From: an uncultured Collinsella sp.
GTDB taxonomy: Bacteria > Actinomycetota > Coriobacteriia > Coriobacteriales > Coriobacteriaceae
Length of the DNA stretch: 15,682 bases
Reading direction: 5' to 3'
Assembly (NCBI GenBank): GCA_902468045.1
Contig: CABQXG010000008.1
Location: 1-15,682 of the forward strand
Each line of letters starts with the position of its first letter. Positions within the stretch are counted from its first letter, which is position 1. Position numbers and translations under genes: made by a program. Shown piece after piece: positions 10,102-15,682 of the stretch. The notes beneath the pieces are model-generated. The model ran no database searches and was not told the DNA's origin. It was given only the letters and a program-made list of their open reading frames with translations.

Positions 10102-10335
10102 ATGAACACGATGACTGACGTTGCTGGCAAGGTCTGGAGCTGGGCTGTTTGCCAGTCAATTCGCGCTCGCCAGCATGCCGGGGAGCTGCTGCAGGAGGAG
10201 AGTGCGCAGGGCACCACCGAATACGCCATCTTGGTCGGCGTGCTCGTGGTGATCGCCATCATTGCCATTGTCGCATTTAAGGGCAAGGTCCAAGATCTAT
10301 GGAACGCTATCAGCGAGGGCATCAACAGCCTGTAG
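10102..10335 (+). CDS. flp: Flp-family major pilin
   Basis: A 77-residue prepilin. A charged leader ends at EESAQGTTEYAILVG, where the Glu-Tyr pair followed by a long hydrophobic helix (VLVVIAIIAIVAF) is diagnostic of Flp pilins. Glu at +5 would put cleavage between A and Q of SAQG, although a cut after G is also conceivable. The leader (about 35 residues) is longer than that of many Flp pilins. GGGAGGAA (10091-10098) sits just before the ATG and is the best ribosome binding site in the operon, consistent with high expression of a structural subunit. It follows tadC by 10 nt; in many Tad loci flp comes first instead. Confidence 0.92.
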   Translation: MNTMTDVAGKVWSWAVCQSIRARQHAGELLQEESAQGTTEYAILVGVLVVIAIIAIVAFKGKVQDLWNAISEGINSL

Positions 10336-10862
10336 AGGGTAGGCGGCCTGTCGGCGCACTGCTGGTGTTTGCCTGTGTGGTTGTGGCGGTGGCAGTGGCG
10401 GTTTGGGGGCTAAACGCCGCGCGGCAGCAGCGTCCTGGGGCCGCCTTCGATTCGGGCTCAGATTCGGCGGTGGCGTCTCAAAAAGATGAGATGCGAGATG
10501 CGGACGATTCGGATGTCGCTGTCACGGCGCAAACCTTTCTGCGGATGCTCGACAAGCGGTCTGGCACTGCGACGGATTCGCCTGAGGACAACGCGATTGC
10601 GGTCCGGCTTGCATGGTCCGAGGACCGACCGATGACCGAGGCAGCGGCGGATATGTTACGCGCCTACCGCGAGGTGCCAACGGCCCAGCTCGCCCTGAGC
10701 GGCTATCTCGATATTAAGGGTAACGTATGGGGCGCCATTGTGCGCGATGGGCGCGGCTGGGTCGATATGGTGACGGTTGCCGCGGATACTGGCGATGCTT
10801 CGTGTCGTCTGCGCGCGGTGCGCCTGGCCCCGCAAACAATAAGCTCAAAGGAGGGGTCGTGA
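10299..10862 (+). CDS. Unknown single-pass membrane protein of the Tad operon
   Basis: A 187-residue protein I do not recognise. Residues 1-17 are polar and basic. A membrane segment follows (about 18-38, rich in Val and Ala). The remainder is a predicted extracytoplasmic domain with an acidic Ser/Asp-rich stretch, then an ordered-looking part (LAWSEDRPMTEAAADMLRAY, GYLDIKGNVWGAIV). The start overlaps flp by 37 nt; AAGG (10285-10288) lies 10 nt upstream, so the start is only moderately supported. No alternative start keeps the membrane anchor whole. Position between the pilin and the pilin-like genes suggests a pilus-assembly or surface role. This is inference. Confidence 0.65.
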   Translation: MERYQRGHQQPVEGRRPVGALLVFACVVVAVAVAVWGLNAARQQRPGAAFDSGSDSAVASQKDEMRDADDSDVAVTAQTFLRMLDKRSGTATDSPEDNAIAVRLAWSEDRPMTEAAADMLRAYREVPTAQLALSGYLDIKGNVWGAIVRDGRGWVDMVTVAADTGDASCRLRAVRLAPQTISSKEGS

Positions 10863-10863
10863 A

Positions 10864-11082
10864 ATGCATGACGTCCTGCGCGAGGAATCTGCCCAGGCGA
10901 CGGTCGAATACGCCATCGTCACGGTGGCGCTGTTATCGATCGTGCTGGCGATTGCGGGGCTTTGGCGTGCTGGCACCGATGGGCACTTGGCGGCGCTGGT
11001 TGAGCGGGCGGCATCCCATGGCGTTGCCTCGACGTCGGTTATCGACGCCGCTGCGGGCGCTAAGGACATCGCGTTGTATTGA
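10864..11082 (+). CDS. Small pilin-like (TadE/Flp-type) protein
   Basis: A 72-residue protein with a short leader ending REESAQATVEYAIV and a hydrophobic helix (VTVALLSIVLAIAGL). This is the same cleavage-site pattern as the Flp pilin, including the Glu-Tyr. The mature part would be about 60 residues. It is probably a minor pilin or pseudopilin of the Tad pilus. AAAGGAGGGG (10847-10856) lies 7 nt before the ATG. It starts one base after the stop of the preceding gene. Confidence 0.8.
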   Translation: MHDVLREESAQATVEYAIVTVALLSIVLAIAGLWRAGTDGHLAALVERAASHGVASTSVIDAAAGAKDIALY

Positions 11083-11554
11083 TATCGCGCGCGAGGACCG
11101 GGCGCAGTCTACGGTCGAGGCTGCTTTTTTGCTGCCGACGTTTCTGATGCTCATTCTTCTCGCACTGCAACCGGTGTGTTTGCTCTATACGCGCGCGGTC
11201 ATGGAGTCTGCCGCTGCCGAGACCGCGCGGCTCATGACCACGACGACGGCGGAGGACGACGATCTTAAGGAGTTCACCCGCCGCCGGCTTGCCGCAGTGC
11301 CCAACGTTTCGATCTTTCATGCCGGCGGGCCGTTGTCGTGGGATATCGAGCTTGGCCGGGCCGGTGCGGGTGGTGTCTCGTCCGTGTCCGTTTCCGGCGA
11401 GGTCAAGCCGTTGCCTGTGATCGGTGCGTTTGCGCAGGCTATGGGTGGTACCGCCGAGGGCGGCTACGTTGAGCTCAAGGTCGATGTCTCGTATCAATCG
11501 CGTCCCGAATGGCTGGAGGGAGATTATGATTCGTGGATTGCTGCATGGGATTAA
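11018..11554 (+). CDS. TadE-like pseudopilin (start uncertain)
   Basis: A TadE-type protein: REDRAQSTVEAAFLLPTFLM followed by a hydrophobic helix, then an extracytoplasmic domain of about 120 residues. ATG 11018 gives 178 residues but overlaps the previous gene by 65 nt, has only a weak GGGCGG upstream, and adds an Arg-rich 30-residue leader. The alternative is a rare ATT start at 11078, overlapping the previous stop as ATTGA, with AAGG 12 nt upstream. It would give a 10-residue leader like those of the sister genes and 158 residues, the same length as the TadE-like protein at 13679. No ATG, GTG or TTG in frame lies closer. TadE-like proteins are minor pilins or assembly factors. Confidence 0.8.
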   Translation: MALPRRRLSTPLRALRTSRCIDIAREDRAQSTVEAAFLLPTFLMLILLALQPVCLLYTRAVMESAAAETARLMTTTTAEDDDLKEFTRRRLAAVPNVSIFHAGGPLSWDIELGRAGAGGVSSVSVSGEVKPLPVIGAFAQAMGGTAEGGYVELKVDVSYQSRPEWLEGDYDSWIAAWD

Positions 11555-13679
11555 GCGTTTCTGGTCTAGATGCGTTTTGACGCGCCGTCCGAGCTGCCAT
11601 CGCAAGCGAGGCGGCTTTATGGGCCGCGCCGGTATCGACCTGTTTATCGAAGACGGTGCCTACACCACGCTTTCTTCTGCCGTGGTCATCCTAGTGGTGC
11701 TCACGTTGTTGTTTTCGTCGACCGCGGCGATATGGAGCATGTCGCGTGCCGGGGATACCCAGGTGGCGGCCGATAGCGGCGCGCTGGCGGGTGCCAACGT
11801 GGTGTCGTCCTATCACACGGCTGCCACGGTGGTTGATGCGAGCATCTTGAGTCTGGGGCTAGCGGGGTTTGCCACAATCGGGACGGGCCTGGTTGCCATT
11901 CTCATCCCAGGTGCCGAACCAGTTGCCGGCAATATGGTCGACACCGGGATTGAGATCATTAAAACGCGCAACAAGTTTGCCAAAAGCGCATCGGAAGGCT
12001 TGCAGAAAATCGAGACAGCTCTGCCGTATCTGATTGCCGCGCGTGCCACGCAGGCGGTGTCGGCGCAGGATACCGATAGTGTGGCCTATACCGGTACGGC
12101 GCTTGCCGTGCCCAGGACATCCGAGTCGGACTTCGCTGCGCTCAAAGGGTCAGAGATCTCGACCGATACCATTAAAGACACATCAGATGATTTAGAGCGT
12201 GCGGCCGAGGAGCTGCGGAAGGCTTCTGAGGACACGGCGAAGGCTAAAGAGCGCGCTTGGCTGGCGGATTGTGGCGGGTCTGACAAGGGCTCGGTCAGCA
12301 GCTGTTCTTGCATGTGGGAGCGTGTGAAAAGTCTAACGGATCTCTCTGGTGCTCAAAATCCGCATTACGCTTCGAGCGTTACGTGGGAACCGCAAGTGGC
12401 GCTCGATCGCGCGAAGGCCTACTATCGCCAGCGCCTGGCAAATGAGAAACCGCTTGGCGAGGGTCCGGAAAAACAGGCAGATTCTGCTGCACGAAAGGTG
12501 TTCTTCGCTTATGCGGGCGAAGAAGTCGAGCGGGCATATATAACTGAAAAGGACGGCAAAGTTTCCGCCCGCATTCCTTTCCTTCCGCGAAATCCAGATG
12601 AGGCGCGGACGACTGAACTCTATACCGATGCGCGTTGGCCCACGAGTGAAGTAGATAAAGTTACCTATTTGCATTATGGGACTGACTGTCCAAATTACAA
12701 AAAAGGAAAGCCGGGTGGGCTGGCATCCGTCGCAGATTTTGACGGTCACGAAACGTGTAGCGAATGCCATTTCGGTGTGTCGTCTTTAGGGTACGTTGCG
12801 ATTGCAACGACTTCTGTCGAAAGGGGCTTCGAGTACCACTTCGATAAGCTCAAAGAGGCTCTGGAAGACTACGTCGAATGCCGCAACAAAGAACTCGAAC
12901 TTGAGCGTCAGACCGAGGATGAGGCCGGCCGTGCGGGCAATGCGTTTGACCAGGCCATTAAAGCGCTTTCCGGCGAGCGCCCGCGTATCGCCCCACCTGG
13001 CCGCAACGGCGTGGTCGCCTTTGCAGTTTCGGGTGACATTACCAGCCCCGATCAACTTAACTCCTCGTTTAACGCGGCAGTCAGGCTTGGCGATCGCGGT
13101 GCTATCTCTGCCGCGGTGCTGGCGCCCGATGAGGCGACGGCGCAAAACAACGTGCTTTCGCGATTTTTCTCGACATTGAAGGAACGCTCGGGCGGCGTTG
13201 CCGGCGTGCTCGACGGCGTCATGGATGTTTGGGGACGGCTACTCGTGGGATACGGTGATATCCAAGGCTCAGCCGACGAACTTATGGACGAGATGATTAA
13301 AGGCCTAGGAGGGGGCAGCGGCGCGTTGGGCTCCATCGCATCGTGGCTCGGCGATACCGTTTCGGCGTCCGTGGCGGCGCTGGGTTTGGAACCGTGCGAC
13401 TTGCGCCTGCGAAAGCCGGTGCTGACCGATTCCGCCAATATCATTAAGAGTCCGGGGTCTGACATTGCGGGTCTCTCTCAAGCGCAAGACAAACTGCGAA
13501 GTATTCCGTTGGGCGTGACCGATCCCAAGGCGCTTTGCGAGGCGTTGGAATATCAAGTCGAACGCACCATTAGCGGTACGGTGTTCACACTTGCGGAGAT
13601 TCCTCTGCCCGGCGGCGGCTCCATCCCGCTCACCGTCGATGTCGCCACGCTGGTTGGCGCTCTGGGCGGTGGGTCGTAA
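11526..13679 (+). CDS. TadG-like pilus protein with embedded Cys/His mini-domain
   Basis: A 717-residue protein. The N-terminal part matches TadG-like Flp proteins: basic leader, EDGAYTTLSS, a membrane helix (AVVILVVLTLLFSSTAAIW), then QVAADSGALAGANVV. A long extracytoplasmic region has helical, coiled-coil-prone stretches (DDLERAAEELRKASEDTAKA and around residues 435-470). A Cys/His cluster includes Cys249, Cys260, Cys262, His383, Cys388, Cys411, Cys414 and His415. ATG 11526 has GGAGGG (11515-11520) 5 nt upstream and overlaps the previous gene by 29 nt; ATG 11619 is a weaker alternative. Family members are thought to anchor the pilus or sit at its tip. Codons in the middle are richer in A/T than in neighbouring genes. 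Confidence 0.8.
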   Translation: MIRGLLHGIKRFWSRCVLTRRPSCHRKRGGFMGRAGIDLFIEDGAYTTLSSAVVILVVLTLLFSSTAAIWSMSRAGDTQVAADSGALAGANVVSSYHTAATVVDASILSLGLAGFATIGTGLVAILIPGAEPVAGNMVDTGIEIIKTRNKFAKSASEGLQKIETALPYLIAARATQAVSAQDTDSVAYTGTALAVPRTSESDFAALKGSEISTDTIKDTSDDLERAAEELRKASEDTAKAKERAWLADCGGSDKGSVSSCSCMWERVKSLTDLSGAQNPHYASSVTWEPQVALDRAKAYYRQRLANEKPLGEGPEKQADSAARKVFFAYAGEEVERAYITEKDGKVSARIPFLPRNPDEARTTELYTDARWPTSEVDKVTYLHYGTDCPNYKKGKPGGLASVADFDGHETCSECHFGVSSLGYVAIATTSVERGFEYHFDKLKEALEDYVECRNKELELERQTEDEAGRAGNAFDQAIKALSGERPRIAPPGRNGVVAFAVSGDITSPDQLNSSFNAAVRLGDRGAISAAVLAPDEATAQNNVLSRFFSTLKERSGGVAGVLDGVMDVWGRLLVGYGDIQGSADELMDEMIKGLGGGSGALGSIASWLGDTVSASVAALGLEPCDLRLRKPVLTDSANIIKSPGSDIAGLSQAQDKLRSIPLGVTDPKALCEALEYQVERTISGTVFTLAEIPLPGGGSIPLTVDVATLVGALGGGS

Positions 13680-14155
13680 TGAGTATCCGCATGCGTTTGC
13701 GCGAGGAGCGCGCCCAAGCGACGGTGGAGATGGCAGTGGTTACGCCCGTTTTGCTGGTGCTGGCACTCATCGTGTACAACGTCATGATCTTTGCCAGCGC
13801 TGTCGCGCGCTTCGACCGCGTGGTGCCCGACATCGTGCTGGCGCATGCCGTGGCGTCGGAGGGGGAGGGCGACGAAAGCTCTGCCGATGCCTCGGCGACG
13901 GTTCAGACTCAAATTCTGAATGCCATGGAAGGCTATGACTTACAGATCGAAGTGTCGAGCGAGCAAGGCGCGAAGGCATCGGATGGTGGCCTGCTCTCCC
14001 TATCCGGTACGTTTAGGACCTACACCTGCACCATGCACTATGAGCCGTGGCCGACTTCTCTCAGCATCGCTGGCGTTCCGCTGGGGGCGCCGACAACGTT
14101 GTCGCACGAGCGTGCGGTGACGGTCGATCCATGGCGTCCGGGGGTGGTCATGTGA
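13679..14155 (+). CDS. Second TadE-like pseudopilin
   Basis: A 158-residue protein. The leader MSIRMRLREERAQATVEMAV carries the same AQ-x-T-V-E pattern as the other substrates, followed by a hydrophobic helix (VTPVLLVLALIVYNVMIFA). The C-terminal domain has an acidic stretch (EGEGDESSADAS) and a beta-rich end. Its ATG overlaps the preceding stop as TAATG, with GGGCGGTGGG (13663-13672) upstream, so translation is probably coupled. TadE is a predicted minor pilin processed by the prepilin peptidase. Confidence 0.82.
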   Translation: MSIRMRLREERAQATVEMAVVTPVLLVLALIVYNVMIFASAVARFDRVVPDIVLAHAVASEGEGDESSADASATVQTQILNAMEGYDLQIEVSSEQGAKASDGGLLSLSGTFRTYTCTMHYEPWPTSLSIAGVPLGAPTTLSHERAVTVDPWRPGVVM

Positions 14156-14511
14156 CCGCGGTCTCGTCCTACATCGTCTACGCGCGGGCACTCAACAGAC
14201 TGGGTTGGACGCCGGCCGAGTTTGTGGTGGCGGAGTCGTTTGTCGTGCGCCTGCGCGGCATGCTGGGACGGCGTCCGGTTGCCGCCAACGGCCTGCCGCT
14301 CGTCATGGCGTTTCCACGCTGCTCTTCGGTCCATACGTGTTTTATGGCCTATCCCATCGACATCGCCTTCATCGATCGCGACGGCAATATCCTCGCGCGA
14401 TACGAAAACGTTCGTCCTTGGCGCATGTGCTCCCACCCATGCGCCTGGGCCGCACTAGAGCGTCCTTCAATCATTGTTTCGACCCCTGCTCTCCAACGCG
14501 TGCCGGCTTAA
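14152..14511 (+). CDS. DUF192 family protein, last gene of the Tad operon
   Basis: A 119-residue protein with the DUF192 pattern: VVAESFVVRLRGMLGR, SVHTCFMAYPIDIAFIDRDG and ENVRPWRM. The family forms a small beta-barrel of unknown biochemical role. The GTG start at 14152 overlaps the preceding TGA as GTGA, with GGGGGTGG (14140-14147) 4 nt upstream, so it is translationally coupled to the pilus genes. No signal peptide is evident. No terminator is visible between this gene and the following pair. Confidence 0.8.
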   Translation: MTAVSSYIVYARALNRLGWTPAEFVVAESFVVRLRGMLGRRPVAANGLPLVMAFPRCSSVHTCFMAYPIDIAFIDRDGNILARYENVRPWRMCSHPCAWAALERPSIIVSTPALQRVPA

Positions 14512-14514
14512 GAA

Positions 14515-14543
14515 TTGGCGACTGCGGACTTTCGTCATACGAA
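14515..14543 (+). promoter_or_regulatory. Candidate promoter for the toxin-antitoxin-like pair
   Basis: TTGGCG (14515-14520) and TACGAA (14538-14543) are separated by exactly 17 bp. A start near 14550 would keep the GGAGGAGA ribosome binding site (14556-14563) in the transcript. The hexamers are only fair matches. Confidence 0.35.
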
Positions 14544-14569
14544 ATTTGGTAAGATGGAGGAGAAGATGC

Positions 14570-14836
14570 ATGGATGTTGAGATCCATCCGAACGCCAAAA
14601 AACACTTGACGGAAAAGCAAGTGCTAGGTGCCTGGTTCGCGGTTACTGAGTGCATTCGCCGCGAGTCGGAGGACGAGCCGCCGAGATGGCTTGCCATTGG
14701 ATGGCTTCCAGACGGACGAAGCGTGGAGCTTGTCGCGGTCGAGCTTGTCCGTGGGTGGCTTATCATTCATGCCTTGTCTCCAGTCCAGAAGAAATTTTGG
14801 CAGGAGATTGAACAGGCTCGGCAAAGGGGTCGATGA
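14570..14836 (+). CDS. Putative toxin of a type II toxin-antitoxin pair
   Basis: An 88-residue protein beginning MDVEIHPNAKKHL. It has a beta-rich core (RWLAIGWLPDGRSVELVAVE, then GWLIIHALSPV) and a helical end (QKKFWQEIEQARQRG). The size, the strand-rich core ending in an I-I-H-A-x-S/P-like strand, and the tight coupling to a ribbon-helix-helix protein recall BrnT/RelE-like toxins, but I cannot assign a family with certainty. The ATG at 14570 has GGAGG (14556-14560) 9 nt upstream. The stop overlaps the next start. The role is inferred mainly from gene arrangement. Confidence 0.6.
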   Translation: MDVEIHPNAKKHLTEKQVLGAWFAVTECIRRESEDEPPRWLAIGWLPDGRSVELVAVELVRGWLIIHALSPVQKKFWQEIEQARQRGR

Positions 14837-15120
14837 TGGGCAAGACGTATACGGCCGCTAATGGTCAGGTTGTAACGGATGAAATGATTGACGCGTGGTG
14901 CGAGTCGTACGAGCGCGGAGAGTTTCCGGATGGCGAACACACCGTTGGTGGGATCGTGCGTGGACGGCCCCCGCTCTCAGGTGAGGGGACGGCAACGCTG
15001 TCGGTCAAGATTCCTCTGGGAATGAAGGAGGCCATTCGTCGACGGGCGGCTGCCGAGGGGATGACGCCAAGTGAGTTTGCCCGTGCGGCTCTGAGTGAAA
15101 AACTTCTTGCTGCCGGCTGA
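14836..15120 (+). CDS. Ribbon-helix-helix antitoxin-like DNA-binding protein
   Basis: A 94-residue protein. The N-terminal half (GKTYTAANGQVVTDEMIDAW, then ERGEFPDGEHTVG) is probably the partner-binding part. The C-terminal part has the ribbon-helix-helix shape: strand ATLSVKIP (about 53-60), helix with KEAIRRRAAAEG, and TPSEFARAALSEKLL. It would bind DNA as a dimer, repress its own promoter and neutralise the upstream protein. ATG 14836 overlaps the preceding stop, with AAAGGGG (14823-14829) 6 nt upstream; ATG 14833 in the same frame is too close to that site. Unlike many TA loci, the toxin-like gene comes first. Confidence 0.72.
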   Translation: MGKTYTAANGQVVTDEMIDAWCESYERGEFPDGEHTVGGIVRGRPPLSGEGTATLSVKIPLGMKEAIRRRAAAEGMTPSEFARAALSEKLLAAG

Positions 15121-15144
15121 TGCCTCTGACGTGCCGATTTATAG

Positions 15145-15185
15145 AACCGAGGCTGTGCTCAAAAACTTTTTTAAAATTCTCGGTT
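15145..15185. repeat. Inverted repeat AACCGAG / CTCGGTT reaching the tRNA promoter -35
   Basis: AACCGAG (15145-15151) is perfectly complementary to CTCGGTT (15179-15185), flanking an A/T-rich stretch (15159-15178). The right arm shares two bases with the TTGACC -35 of the tRNA promoter. The A/T-rich part may act as an UP element. The repeat could also be a weak terminator for the pair upstream. Confidence 0.3.
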
Positions 15186-15211
15186 GACCGGAACGCGTCC
15201 TTGGTTATACT
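15184..15211 (+). promoter_or_regulatory. Promoter of tRNA-Phe
   Basis: TTGACC (15184-15189) and TATACT (15206-15211) are 16 bp apart, with an A/T-rich stretch directly upstream. This is the best promoter in the window and is correctly placed about 33 bp before the tRNA. Confidence 0.7.
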
Positions 15212-15217
15212 AATCAA

Positions 15218-15232
15218 GCCTTGAAACAAGGC
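15218..15232 (+). other. Hairpin in the pre-tRNA leader
   Basis: GCCTTG (15218-15223), AAA loop, CAAGGC (15227-15232) form a perfect 6-bp hairpin at or near the predicted transcription start, 11 nt before the tRNA. It may affect 5' processing. Confidence 0.45.
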
Positions 15233-15243
15233 ACACCTCAAAT

Positions 15244-15316
<73 letters not shown>

Positions 15317-15329
15317 CCTTGAATTGACT

Positions 15330-15358
15330 AGGACCTCTGCAAAGGGGTCCTTTTCTTT
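15330..15358 (+). terminator. Rho-independent terminator after tRNA-Phe
   Basis: AGGACCTC (15330-15337) pairs with GGGGTCCT (15344-15351, one G-T pair) around a 6-nt loop. TTTTCTTTT runs to about 15358-15359. It lies 14 nt after the tRNA. Confidence 0.88.
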
Positions 15359-15373
15359 TATTGAGGGCTCTGC

Positions 15374-15604
15374 GGAAATTGCGTCCCGGAATTTGGCTTC
15401 AGAGTGGGATGCGTTTTCCGCTTTGAGGCCGCTTGGGAAAGCACTACCCGGAATCCGGCGTCAGAATGGGACGTGCTTTCCTTTTTCGGCCTTTGGCGGA
15501 AACTGCGTCCCAGATCCCGCGCTCAGAACGGGATGCATTTTCCGGTTGAGGCCTCGAACGGAAAATGCATCCCAGTCTTTTGCGAAAAACGGGATGCGCT
15601 TTCC
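15374..15604. repeat. Four-unit, 62-bp-period array of inverted 14-bp arms
   Basis: Left arms of type GGAAAnTGCGTCCC start at 15374, 15436, 15498 and 15560 (exactly 62 bp apart). Right arms of type GGGATGCgTTTTCC start at 15406, 15468, 15530 and 15591. Spacers alternate 18 and 16 bp, with a last spacer of 17. Arms within a unit match at 11-12 of 14 positions. In unit 2 both arms change together (GCAC left, GTGC right), keeping pairing. The 16-bp spacers are centred on a GGCC motif (GAGGCC in the first and third). Units are diverged rather than identical, so this is neither a CRISPR nor a recent duplication. It fills the gap between the tRNA terminator and the convergent reading frame at the right edge. 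Confidence 0.85.
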
Positions 15605-15610
15605 GGCCGC

Positions 15611-15682
15611 CTACTTCCGGCGCATATGTACATCTCGGCGCGCCATCTTGGGCCCGCCCAGATATTCCTCCCGCTTTTGCGC
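15611..15682 (-). CDS. Probable C-terminal end of a convergent gene (runs off the right edge)
   Basis: On the minus strand, codons from 15682 to a TAG at 15613-15611 encode AQKREEYLGGPKMARRDVHM followed by RRK and stop. The basic composition and the position just beyond the repeat array fit the end of a convergent gene. Only 23 residues are visible, no family can be named, and chance is a real possibility. Confidence 0.35.
   Translation of the reverse strand, partial: AQKREEYLGGPKMARRDVHMRRK

Noticed and set aside
12756..12770. CxxCH in the TadG-like protein as a haem c attachment site
   Set aside because: It is a single site, with no cytochrome context and no maturation genes, and an upstream H-x4-C pattern better fits a zinc or disulfide mini-domain.
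14547..14555. Extended -10 TGG-TAAGAT before the toxin-like gene
   Set aside because: Initiation about 7 nt downstream would remove the ribosome binding site from the transcript; the pair TTGGCG/TACGAA upstream fits better.
15374..15604. CRISPR array
   Set aside because: Units are diverged, each arm is an inverted partner of the next, spacers are 16-18 bp and related to each other, and no cas genes are nearby.

Overview
The window looks like a chromosomal segment of a high-GC Gram-positive gut actinobacterium of the class Coriobacteriia, most likely Collinsella or a close relative. This is an inference from gene content, GC-rich codon use, strong GGAGG-type ribosome binding sites and a secretin-less Tad pilus locus; no database search was possible. 

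Layout. (i) The left edge carries the first 40 codons of pyruvate kinase (pyk) on the minus strand, divergent from a 2.7-kb P-type Ca2+-type ATPase gene. The 440-bp gap between them holds a TATAAT box for pyk and, just before the ATPase, a leader predicted to form two hairpins with complementary loops (458-549). (ii) After the ATPase come a large extragenic inverted repeat (3255-3342) and a rho-independent terminator (3402-3435), then rsgA (ribosome-assembly GTPase) with its own terminator (4686-4720). (iii) A compact, mostly overlapping operon of eleven plus-strand genes (4921-14511) encodes a Tad/Flp tight-adherence pilus machine: CpaB, TadZ/CpaE, TadA/CpaF, TadB, TadC, a Flp pilin, an unknown single-pass membrane protein, a small pilin-like protein, a TadE-like protein, a large TadG-like protein, a second TadE-like protein, and finally a DUF192 protein. 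(iv) A small toxin-antitoxin-like pair follows (14570-15120). (v) Then come tRNA-Phe with promoter, leader hairpin and terminator, and a strictly periodic (62 bp) array of eight 14-bp inverted arms (15374-15604). A probable C-terminal end of a convergent minus-strand gene closes the window.

How the parts work together. CpaF powers assembly on the TadB/TadC inner-membrane platform, TadZ probably localises the machine, and CpaB is a membrane-anchored SAF-domain assembly factor. The Flp pilin, the small pilin-like protein and the two TadE-like proteins share the cleavage-site-like pattern A-Q-[GAS]-T-[VT]-E before a hydrophobic helix, which suggests one prepilin peptidase processes all four. No peptidase (TadV/CpaA), secretin or TadD is in the window. 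The least explained items are the kissing-loop leader of the ATPase, the Cys/His mini-domain in a lower-GC section of the TadG-like protein, the unknown protein at 10299-10862, and the 62-bp-period palindromic array after tRNA-Phe.
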